In this document: positions 12,844-20,259 of the stretch, piece by piece
Layout: every line of letters begins with the position of its first letter
Position numbering within the stretch: the first letter of the stretch is position 1
Assembly (NCBI GenBank): GCA_003531585.1
Contig: DQFX01000038.1
Coordinates: 44,001 to 69,728, forward strand
Reading direction: 5' to 3'
Source: Oscillospiraceae bacterium
GTDB taxonomy: Bacteria > Bacillota > Clostridia > Oscillospirales > Ruminococcaceae
Length of the DNA stretch: 25,728 nucleotides
The notes under the pieces: generated by a model
The model's database searches: none
Told to the model about the DNA's origin: nothing
The model's input: only the letters and a program-made list of their open reading frames with translations
Program-made: the position numbers and the translations under genes

Positions 12844-15831
12844 GTGGCAAAAGAGCGAAAAGCCAGACTGAAGAGAGTCACTTCATTGTTCATGTCAGCC
12901 GTAATGGCGGCGACTCTCGTACAGGTCCAGCTGGCGCCCGGCGCTGCTGCGGAGGAGGAGAGTGCAGACTCATCGTCCTCCACGACCGTTAACGCGGACA
13001 GCCTGAGCATCGTCAGCAACAAAAACGCGTACAGAAAGTACATAGCAAGATATCCGGACGCTGCAAAGCCGATGGAAGAGGTAAACATTGACGTTACAAA
13101 GTTCGAGCAGAGCGACGACATCAATGTTCAGCTCGAGGACTACGACGGCGAAAAGAAGTGTGTAGCCTGGGTGGACTGCGAGGGCACCCTGACATGGAAG
13201 TTCGACGTTAAGACCGCTGGTCTGTACAACCTCGAGATGTTCTATCACCCCATCACCGCGACCAACACCACTATCGAGGTCGAGATGAAGATCGACGGAG
13301 AGTATCCGTTCGACGAGGTGAAGCTGGTAGAGCTTGACCGCTACTGGCAGAACGAAACTCAGATCGGCTGGGACGCACGCAAGAAGAACCAGAAGCGTCC
13401 TCCCCAGGTTGAGTACAACACTTGGGTAACATACCCGATCAAGGATAAAGACGGACTTATCAATACTCCGTACTTCTTCTACCTTTCCGAGGGCGAGCAT
13501 GAAATCTCGCTTACAGGTGTAAAGACAAACTTCTACCTCAAGAGCATGAAGTTCTACAACACTGAGGAGCTGCCCAGCTATGCGGACATCAAGCCCACAC
13601 AGGAGCAGATCGACGCTACTCCGGCATTCGGCAGCAGCGAGGATATAGGTCACATCGAGGCAGAGAACACTTACTACACAACTTCCTCGACCCTGTATCC
13701 TACATACGACAGAACTGACTACTCCGTCAGCCCGTCTCACCCGGTAAACAAGCGCTACAACACAGTCGGCGCTGATACCTGGGATCAGGCTACCCAGACC
13801 ATCGCATGGCAGGTAGAGATCCCTGAGGACGGTTACTACAAAATGCAGATCAGATGCCGTCAGAGCACGATGCGCGGATTCTTCTCCAACCGCCGCGTCT
13901 ACGTTAACGGCGTTGTTCCCTGCAAGGAGCTTGACGATGTCAGGGTCCAGTACAACCCCAACTGGCAGACTGTTGAACTCAAGGACGAAAACGGCGAGTA
14001 CATCTATCTGTACCTCCACAAGGGTACTAACGAGATCGCACTCGAGGCTATCCCGGGCGACATCGGTCCGGTAATGGAGCGCCTTGACGACCTCATCTTC
14101 CAGATGAACTACTACTACAGACGTATCCTCATGATCACCGGTCCTTCCCCCGATGAGTACAACGACTACTACCTCGAGGATCAGATCGACGGTCTGTTTG
14201 ACTTCCTCCAGACTGCTGTAGATACTCTCTACGCAGAGAAGGCAGGTATCGAGTCACTCACTGGTCAGGGCTCCGAGGCTTCCACGCTTCAGACTATGGC
14301 GGTTATCCTCCAGATGGCTATTGACCACCCCGAGGATCTCCCGCAGATGCTTTCTTCCATCAAGGATCAGATCTCCGCTGTTTCCGCATGGATGAGAGAC
14401 TATCGTGACCAGCCGCTTGAGATCGACTATATCGAGGTAAAGTCCACGCACGATAATTTCCGCGACAGCTCCACGAACTTCTTCTCAGCTCTCGCATTCG
14501 GCTTCCAGGCGTTCATCGGCTCCTTCTTCGAGGATTACACCTCCGTGTCTGACTCCACAGGCGTTGAAAAGACGATGAACGTATGGGTTTCCCTCGGCCG
14601 TGACCAGGCTACTGTTGTTAATGAGCTGGTAAGCTCCGAGTACAACCCCAACAGCGATACCAAGGTAAGCATCTCGCTGGTACAGGGCGCCGTTCTTGAG
14701 GCAACTCTCGCCGGCAAGGGTCCTGAGGTCGCACTGTTCATCGGCGGCGACTTCCCTGTAGTCTGCGCTTCCAGAGGTCTGCTTGTCAACCTCAAGGAAC
14801 AGCCCGGATACGATTCCGTCGTAAGCAGATTCACACCTGACGTTACAACTCTTTATGAGTTCAACGGCGGCGTTTACGGACTCCCGCTCACCGAGAACTT
14901 CCCGATGCTCTTCTACCGTACCGACGTACTGGAGGAACTGGGCTACACCGAGCCTCCCGCAACATGGGACGACCTCATCAACATGCTGCCTGATATCCAG
15001 AGAAAGTACCTTGAGGTTGGTCTGATCCTTCCGTCCAACATCTCTTCTCAGGTATTCGACGCAGGCAACACGTTCGTACTGCTGATGCTCCAGACAGGTC
15101 AGGATTTCTATAACTTCGACGAAGCAAGCGGTCAGTACGTTTCCACAACATTCGACACAGAGGCTGCCGTTGAGGCGTTCACCAAGTGGACTAAGTTCTA
15201 CACGGTTTACGACTTCGACCAGACCTACGACGCATTCACACGATTCAGAACCGGTGAGATGCCGATGCTGCTCCAGAACTACGCGTTCTACAACCAGCTC
15301 AGCGTTGCGGCTCCTGAGATCAAGGGTCTGTGGTCATTCGCACACGTTCCGGGTTCCTATGTGACCGACGAGAACGGCAACAAGGTCAAGGACGAAAACG
15401 GCAACTACAAGATCAACTACACGGCAAACTCCGGTTCCTCCGGTGCAGTTATCTTCACAAGCTGCAAGGACGTAGGCGCAGCTTGGAACTTCATCGACTG
15501 GTTCACCACCACCGACGTACAGGTAGAGTACGGTAAGACGATCGAGGCTATCATGGGTCCGATGGGTCGTTACGACACCGCAAACGTCGAGGCGCTTTCC
15601 AGACTGAACTGGTCTACTTCTGAGTACGCTAAGATCAGCGACCAGATGAACAATCTGAGAGAAGTTCCGATCATTCCGGCTTCCTACGCAGTTACACGTA
15701 ACGTTTACAACGCATTCAGAGCGGTAGTAAACAACCAGAAGAATCCGAGATATCAGCTCAGCTCCTACAACAGAGACATCAACTCTGAGATCGTAAGAAA
15801 GCTGAAGGATCTCGGCTACTACAATGGTTAA
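12844..15831 (+). CDS. Secreted solute-binding protein fused to N-terminal carbohydrate-binding-like domains
   Basis: A 995-residue exported protein. GTG 12844 fits best (AAAGGTGG at 12828-12835, 8-base spacing); GTG 12832 would add four residues but lies on that site. Signal peptide to about residue 36, ending APGAAA-EEES, with no lipobox Cys. Two beta-sandwich regions resembling CBM6/35-type folds follow, at about 94-240 (GTLTWKFDVKTAGLYNLEMFY...GEHEISLTGV) and 270-425 (IAWQVEIPEDGYYKMQIRCR...GTNEIALEAIPGD). After a helical linker to about 560, residues about 576-985 form a family 1 extracellular solute-binding domain: MNVWVSLGRDQATVVNELV, GPEVALFIGGDFPVVCASRG, FNGGVYGLPLTENFPMLFYRTDVLEELG. 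It is about twice the usual length of a sugar-binding protein. It presumably captures a complex glycan for the permeases encoded next. How it stays at the cell without a lipid anchor is unclear. Confidence 0.88.
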   Translation: MAKERKARLKRVTSLFMSAVMAATLVQVQLAPGAAAEEESADSSSSTTVNADSLSIVSNKNAYRKYIARYPDAAKPMEEVNIDVTKFEQSDDINVQLEDYDGEKKCVAWVDCEGTLTWKFDVKTAGLYNLEMFYHPITATNTTIEVEMKIDGEYPFDEVKLVELDRYWQNETQIGWDARKKNQKRPPQVEYNTWVTYPIKDKDGLINTPYFFYLSEGEHEISLTGVKTNFYLKSMKFYNTEELPSYADIKPTQEQIDATPAFGSSEDIGHIEAENTYYTTSSTLYPTYDRTDYSVSPSHPVNKRYNTVGADTWDQATQTIAWQVEIPEDGYYKMQIRCRQSTMRGFFSNRRVYVNGVVPCKELDDVRVQYNPNWQTVELKDENGEYIYLYLHKGTNEIALEAIPGDIGPVMERLDDLIFQMNYYYRRILMITGPSPDEYNDYYLEDQIDGLFDFLQTAVDTLYAEKAGIESLTGQGSEASTLQTMAVILQMAIDHPEDLPQMLSSIKDQISAVSAWMRDYRDQPLEIDYIEVKSTHDNFRDSSTNFFSALAFGFQAFIGSFFEDYTSVSDSTGVEKTMNVWVSLGRDQATVVNELVSSEYNPNSDTKVSISLVQGAVLEATLAGKGPEVALFIGGDFPVVCASRGLLVNLKEQPGYDSVVSRFTPDVTTLYEFNGGVYGLPLTENFPMLFYRTDVLEELGYTEPPATWDDLINMLPDIQRKYLEVGLILPSNISSQVFDAGNTFVLLMLQTGQDFYNFDEASGQYVSTTFDTEAAVEAFTKWTKFYTVYDFDQTYDAFTRFRTGEMPMLLQNYAFYNQLSVAAPEIKGLWSFAHVPGSYVTDENGNKVKDENGNYKINYTANSGSSGAVIFTSCKDVGAAWNFIDWFTTTDVQVEYGKTIEAIMGPMGRYDTANVEALSRLNWSTSEYAKISDQMNNLREVPIIPASYAVTRNVYNAFRAVVNNQKNPRYQLSSYNRDINSEIVRKLKDLGYYNG

Positions 15832-15840
15832 GGTCAATGC

Positions 15841-15862
15841 CCTTCCCGCGAAAGCGGGAGGG
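15841..15862 (+). other. GAAA-tetraloop hairpin between binding protein and permease genes
   Basis: CCTTCCCGC pairs with GCGGGAGGG (9 bp, one G-T) around GAAA. Stem-loops at this point are well known in binding-protein operons (as after malE), where they stabilise the upstream message. It also covers an upstream in-frame ATG (15837), arguing against that start for the permease. Confidence 0.75.
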
Positions 15863-15896
15863 ATACCGTACCATAAGAAAAATAGGAGGAATCAGC

Positions 15897-16835
15897 TTGT
15901 TCGGTAAAGAGAAATCGCAGTATATCGAGGACAGCAAGTTCCGTTATACGATGCGTGAAATGAAGAAGAACGGCAGCGCATATATCCTCGCTCTTCCGTA
16001 CTTCCTTTTGTTCCTGATATTCACAGGTATACCGGTCGTTATCTCCCTCCCTGTAGGCTTCACGAACTTCAACATGGTTCAGTTCCCGCAGTGGGTAGGA
16101 CTCAGCAACTTCTATACTCTGTTCCTTCAGGACGACGTTTTCCTTATTGCTATCCAGAATACGCTTGTATTCGCTATCATCACCGGCCCGGTCAGCTACA
16201 TCGCGTGCTTCCTGCTGGCTTGGCTCATCAATGAGATGCCCGGCCCGCTGAAAACTGTATTTACATACATTTTCTATGCTCCGACCCTTGCTGGTAACAT
16301 CTACGCAACATGGCAGCTCATCTTCTCCGGCGATACCTACGGCTTCCTGAACTCCGTTCTCATCAGCCTTGGTCTCATCAACGGCCCTCAGCAGTGGCTG
16401 ACCGACGCAAGATACATTCTCATGTGCGTAATTATCGTACAGATGTGGATGTCCCTTGGCGCAGGCTTCCTTTCTCTGCGTGCAGGCTTCCAGGGCATTG
16501 ATAAGTCCGGCTACGAGGCTGGCGCTATTGAGGGTATCAAGAACCGCTTCCAGGAACTGCTCTATATCACGATCCCCGCTATGGGCCCGCAGCTTCTGTT
16601 CGCGGCTGTAATGCAGATCACATCTTCTTTCACCGCTGGTGATATCGGCAGATTCCTGACCGCATTCCCGTCTACTGACTACGCAGCGCACACGATCATG
16701 ACCCACGCATTCGACTACGGTTCAGTCCGTTACGAAATGGGTTACGCCTGCGCTATCTGCTTCCTGCTGTTCATCGTGATGATACTCGTTAACAACGTTA
16801 TCCGCAAGGCGATGGCAGGAATACTCGATACTTAA
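15897..16835 (+). CDS. Sugar ABC transporter permease, MalF/UgpA-like (pair 1)
   Basis: A 312-residue integral membrane protein of the CUT1 permease family. I place the start at TTG 15897, which has AGGAGG at 15884-15889 with 7-base spacing; an in-frame ATG at 15837 lies beside the upstream hairpin and has no ribosome binding site. Six hydrophobic segments are visible, the first at about residues 28-52 (ILALPYFLLFLIFTGIPVV). The EAA loop that contacts the ATPase reads EAGAIEG at 207-213, followed by the conserved P of ITIPAM. It should form a heterodimeric channel with the next gene's product, 12 bases downstream. Confidence 0.93.
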   Translation: MFGKEKSQYIEDSKFRYTMREMKKNGSAYILALPYFLLFLIFTGIPVVISLPVGFTNFNMVQFPQWVGLSNFYTLFLQDDVFLIAIQNTLVFAIITGPVSYIACFLLAWLINEMPGPLKTVFTYIFYAPTLAGNIYATWQLIFSGDTYGFLNSVLISLGLINGPQQWLTDARYILMCVIIVQMWMSLGAGFLSLRAGFQGIDKSGYEAGAIEGIKNRFQELLYITIPAMGPQLLFAAVMQITSSFTAGDIGRFLTAFPSTDYAAHTIMTHAFDYGSVRYEMGYACAICFLLFIVMILVNNVIRKAMAGILDT

Positions 16836-16847
16836 GGAGGACGGAAG

Positions 16848-17708
16848 ATGCGCATTATTAAGAAAAGAAAAAAGTGGGGAGGCTCCCGCGGCGGTGATAT
16901 CGCGATCTTTATTCTGCTCGTGCTTATCGGTCTGTTCATGCTCTTCCCGATCTATCTGTCGGTAATCCAGTCGATCAAGCCAGTCGAGGAACTGTTCGTG
17001 TTCCCGCCTAAGCTCTACGTTCAGCGACCCACCTCGCAGAACTTCGAGGACATGCTGAAGGTTGCAGGCTCCCTTGACGTACCGTTCTCAAGATACGTTT
17101 TCAACTCCGTATTCGTTTCTGTAGTCGTTACAGTAGCCCAGCTCTTCCTTTCATCTTCCGCAGCTTACGTGCTGTCGAAGGTCAAGGCTCCGGGCGTAAA
17201 GGCTATGAACAAGGTCATTGAAATTGCCCTTCTGTTCACTTCCTCTGTAACCTACATCGTACAGTACATCGTTATGGCCGGTATGGGCATGATCGATACA
17301 TACTGGGCTATCACGCTGCCGTACATCGCAACTCCTATGGGTCTGTTCCTTATGAAGCAGTTCATGGGTCAGATCCCCGAAAGCATGATCGAAGCCGCAA
17401 AGCTCGACGGTGCGAGCCACCTCAGAGTTTGCTGGCAGATCGTAATGCCGAACGTTAAGCCTGCATGGCTCACCCTGATGATATTCGCATTCCAGGGCGC
17501 TTGGCAGATCACCGGCTATCTGTTCGTTTATTCCGAGCAGCTCAAGCCTATTCCTATCGTAATGCAGCAGATCGCAGCGGCAGGTATTGCGCGACAGGGC
17601 GTATCGTCAGCGACAGTTGTTGTGCTGATGCTGCCACCTATGATACTCTTCCTCATTCTCCAGAGTAACGTCGTTGAAACGATGGCTCACTCCGGTCTGA
17701 AGGATTGA
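16848..17708 (+). CDS. Carbohydrate ABC transporter permease, MalG/UgpE-like (pair 1)
   Basis: A 286-residue membrane protein, start ATG 16848 with AAGGAGG (16834-16840) overlapping the stop of the preceding permease. The short basic N-terminus (MRIIKKRKKW) is followed by six hydrophobic segments, the first at about 17-42. The EAA motif EAAKLDG (182-188) followed by ASHLRVCWQIVMP is a good match to the MalG consensus and is the contact for an ABC ATPase. Length and topology are normal for the family. Together with the upstream permease it completes the first translocation channel. Confidence 0.94.
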   Translation: MRIIKKRKKWGGSRGGDIAIFILLVLIGLFMLFPIYLSVIQSIKPVEELFVFPPKLYVQRPTSQNFEDMLKVAGSLDVPFSRYVFNSVFVSVVVTVAQLFLSSSAAYVLSKVKAPGVKAMNKVIEIALLFTSSVTYIVQYIVMAGMGMIDTYWAITLPYIATPMGLFLMKQFMGQIPESMIEAAKLDGASHLRVCWQIVMPNVKPAWLTLMIFAFQGAWQITGYLFVYSEQLKPIPIVMQQIAAAGIARQGVSSATVVVLMLPPMILFLILQSNVVETMAHSGLKD

Positions 17709-17711
17709 CCT

Positions 17712-17726
17712 GCTGTACAGAACAGC
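17712..17726 (+). other. Small intercistronic hairpin
   Basis: GCTGT/ACAGC stem with a 5-base loop, in the 45-base gap before the NHL gene. The stem is only 5 bp, so its significance is uncertain. Confidence 0.35.
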
Positions 17727-17753
17727 GATTCTATTTACGAAAGGATGATTTTA

Positions 17754-19418
17754 GTGCCATCAATCAAGCGCATTGCAGCGCGCGTGACGGCTGCGGCTAT
17801 GGCTGCGGTCACGCTCATGACAAGCGTTGCGTATGCAGATGAGCCATATGACGGATATAACTACGACTGGTGGGGCGACCCGGTTCCCTCACAGAACGGC
17901 TACGTTGTAGATAAGGTCATCACCGGTGCGGACATCGGTGTTGGCAACCTCTCCGAGCCGAGCGACATGTTCTTTTCCGACCTCGGCGACCTGTATCTTG
18001 CCGATTCGGCATACAAGCCAACAAGCGGTTCTGATAGCGCAAAGGGAAGGATCATCGCCACCGATGAGAACTTCCAGCTCAAGTTTACTGTTGAATCCCT
18101 CGATTTCTCCGGAGTTCAGGACTGGCTCGACACGAAGAACAGCGAGCTGAACACCGGCGCGATCTCCCAGGCGGATTTCAATAAGATTACAAACCTCAGC
18201 TTCAACGGTCCTACCGGCGTTTATGTTGACGTTGACGAGGGAGAGTCCACGATCTACGTTGCGGACAACTCCAACGACCGCGTTGTTGCATTCACAGTCG
18301 ACGAGATCGGCACCGATGAGTACAAGACCTCCGTCGGCAAGGTAAAGGTAGTTTATACAAGACCTGACGCTTCGATGTACGATTCCTCCGTAACGTTCAA
18401 CCCCAGCAAGGTTCTGGTTGACGCTGCGAAGAACGTGTACGTCTGCATCAAGTCCATCACAAAGGGCGCGGCAGTGTTCTCCAAGGAAGGCGACTTCAAC
18501 GGATATTTCGGTGCGAACCGAGTAGAGGCTACCGGCGAGGTCCTGATGAACGCATTCTGGAAGCTCATATTCAGCCGTGAACAGGCAAAGAGGATGAGAA
18601 GAAGCGTTCCTGTCGAGATCTCCAACTTCGACATCGACTCCGATAACTTTATTTATACAGTTACCGAGTCCAAGTCTGCGGATACAGATATCTTAAAGAA
18701 GCTGAACTCCGCAGGTACGAACATCTACACAAACCTGGGATACTCTGATTACACATTCGGCGACGCGCTGACCAAGTACTACAGAGGTCAGACCTACTCC
18801 TCACAGATAACTGATATCGACGTTTCCGCAGACGGAACGATCAATCTGCTTGACCTCAAGACCGGACGTGTGTTCCAGTACGACGACGAGTGCCAGCTCC
18901 TGTTCATCTTCGGCGGCATAGGTCAGCAGAAGGGTACGTTCAACATCGTAAACGCAGTTGAGAGCCGCGGAAGCAATGTGTATGTACTCGATGGACGTAA
19001 GTGCTCCATCACGGTATTCAAGCAGACCGAGTTCGGTTCCATCGTTCACAACGCTATCGCGCTGTTCAACAAGGGCAAGTACGAGGAAGCAAGACAGCCG
19101 TGGGAGGAAGCGCTCCGCCGCGACAGCAACTACTGGCTGGCATACATCGGTCTCGGTAACGCTTACCTGAACGAAGGCGATTACGATACCGCGATGAAGT
19201 ACTTCTACTACAACTCCAAGTCCGGCTACAACGACGCGTTCAAGAGCTGGCGTATGAACTTCATCAGAGACAACTTCACCGTATTCGCTATAGTCATTCT
19301 GGTGCTTCTGGTAGGTATCTACGTGCTCTCCACCTGGAGGAACAAGGTACGTGCAAGGAAGCGCACAGAACAGGAAAAATTGTTCAAGGAACGCAATAAA
19401 GGAAAGGAGGACGTCTGA
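17754..19418 (+). CDS. Secreted NHL-type beta-propeller protein with TPR segment and C-terminal membrane helix
   Basis: A 554-residue protein. GTG 17754 is favoured because GAAAGGA (17739-17745) is 8 bases upstream; the ATG at 17745 overlaps that site. Signal peptide to about residue 29 (ends AYA-DEP). Residues about 35-415 show blades typical of NHL/SMP-30-like propellers: EPSDMFFSDLGDLYLADS, GPTGVYVDVDEGESTIYVADNSNDRVVAF, ISNFDIDSDNFIYTV and ITDIDVSADGTINLLDLKTGRVFQYD. Residues about 425-500 contain TPR-like helices (NAIALFNKGKYEEARQPWEEAL, YWLAYIGLGNAYLNEGDYDTA). A single membrane helix near 508-530 is followed by a basic cytoplasmic tail (NKVRARKRTEQEK). The propeller and TPR should therefore face outward, tethered beside the transporter. 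It may bind the glycan or scaffold the binding protein; no catalytic motif was seen. Confidence 0.83.
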   Translation: MPSIKRIAARVTAAAMAAVTLMTSVAYADEPYDGYNYDWWGDPVPSQNGYVVDKVITGADIGVGNLSEPSDMFFSDLGDLYLADSAYKPTSGSDSAKGRIIATDENFQLKFTVESLDFSGVQDWLDTKNSELNTGAISQADFNKITNLSFNGPTGVYVDVDEGESTIYVADNSNDRVVAFTVDEIGTDEYKTSVGKVKVVYTRPDASMYDSSVTFNPSKVLVDAAKNVYVCIKSITKGAAVFSKEGDFNGYFGANRVEATGEVLMNAFWKLIFSREQAKRMRRSVPVEISNFDIDSDNFIYTVTESKSADTDILKKLNSAGTNIYTNLGYSDYTFGDALTKYYRGQTYSSQITDIDVSADGTINLLDLKTGRVFQYDDECQLLFIFGGIGQQKGTFNIVNAVESRGSNVYVLDGRKCSITVFKQTEFGSIVHNAIALFNKGKYEEARQPWEEALRRDSNYWLAYIGLGNAYLNEGDYDTAMKYFYYNSKSGYNDAFKSWRMNFIRDNFTVFAIVILVLLVGIYVLSTWRNKVRARKRTEQEKLFKERNKGKEDV

Positions 19419-19421
19419 TTT

Positions 19422-20186
19422 ATGAGATTCAATCTTGATATGCCGGCATGGAAATGGCCGTTCTACATCATGCGTCATCCGTTCGAAGGCTTTGAGGATC
19501 TCCGCTGGAAGAAAGCCTACAACATGAAGGTGGCTCTCGTCATCGTTGCGCTGCTCTTTATCGTGAGCGTGTGCAGCGAGCTCATGACAGGCTTCCTGTT
19601 CAATACCGCAGCGGTAAAGATCTTCAACATCGTTCCGATCATAATCCGCACAATCGTAATATTCTTCACATGGGTAATAGGCAACTGGGCGCTGTGCACA
19701 CTGTTCGACGGCGAGGGTACCATGAAGAACATCTGCGTTAACACCGCATATGCTCTCGTTCCCTACATCATCGGTCAGGTTATCAACATTATCCTCTCCA
19801 ACTGCCTGCTCAGAACTGAGTCAGCTTTCATCACATTCGTTTCTTACGTAACGATCCTCTGGACTGTGGTACTGCTGATCTCCGGCATGAAGACAGTTCA
19901 CCAGTATTCCATTCCCAAGACCCTGCTGTTCATGCTTATCACCATTCTTGCAATGGTTGTTATCCTTATTCTTCTGGTACTTCTGGTTTCCCTGTTCCAG
20001 CAGGTTTACGTGTTCATCTACTCGATCTACACAGAGCTGCTGTACAGATTCTCCAACCTTGAGCCTACAGCCCTGATCTTCATCTTCATCGGCGTTATCG
20101 CTGCTGTCATCGCGATCATTGTCGCAGCGTACACCGCTTTCGAGAAGCATCAGATCGCTAAGGAGCGCAAGAAGCTGAAGTCCTGA
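19422..20186 (+). CDS. Yip1-family polytopic membrane protein
   Basis: A 254-residue protein with about six hydrophobic helices between residues 37 and 245. The N-terminal sequence, with a HPFEGFEDLRWKK stretch, is the usual opening of bacterial Yip1-domain proteins. The segment VIGNWALCTLFDGEGTMKNICVNTAYALVPYI is also typical of that family. The C-terminus is basic and cytoplasmic. The start at 19422 lies three bases after the NHL gene's stop, with AAAGGAGG inside that gene (19403-19410). Bacterial Yip1 proteins have no settled function. Its fixed place between the tethered propeller and the putative glycosidase suggests a membrane subunit or assembly factor of the same machine. Family assignment is from memory of sequence features, not a search. 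Confidence 0.75.
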   Translation: MRFNLDMPAWKWPFYIMRHPFEGFEDLRWKKAYNMKVALVIVALLFIVSVCSELMTGFLFNTAAVKIFNIVPIIIRTIVIFFTWVIGNWALCTLFDGEGTMKNICVNTAYALVPYIIGQVINIILSNCLLRTESAFITFVSYVTILWTVVLLISGMKTVHQYSIPKTLLFMLITILAMVVILILLVLLVSLFQQVYVFIYSIYTELLYRFSNLEPTALIFIFIGVIAAVIAIIVAAYTAFEKHQIAKERKKLKS

Positions 20187-20211
20187 CGAACAAGAACATT
20201 AGCGAGCCTGC

Positions 20212-20226
20212 TCCCCGGGACGGGGA
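20212..20226 (+). other. Small intercistronic hairpin before the DUF5696-like gene
   Basis: TCCCC/GGGGA with a 5-base loop in the 73-base gap. The stem is short and has no T tract; it may be another processing or stability element. Confidence 0.35.
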
Positions 20227-20259
20227 AAAGGCGTAAATATAGTAAATGGTGGTGTAAAA

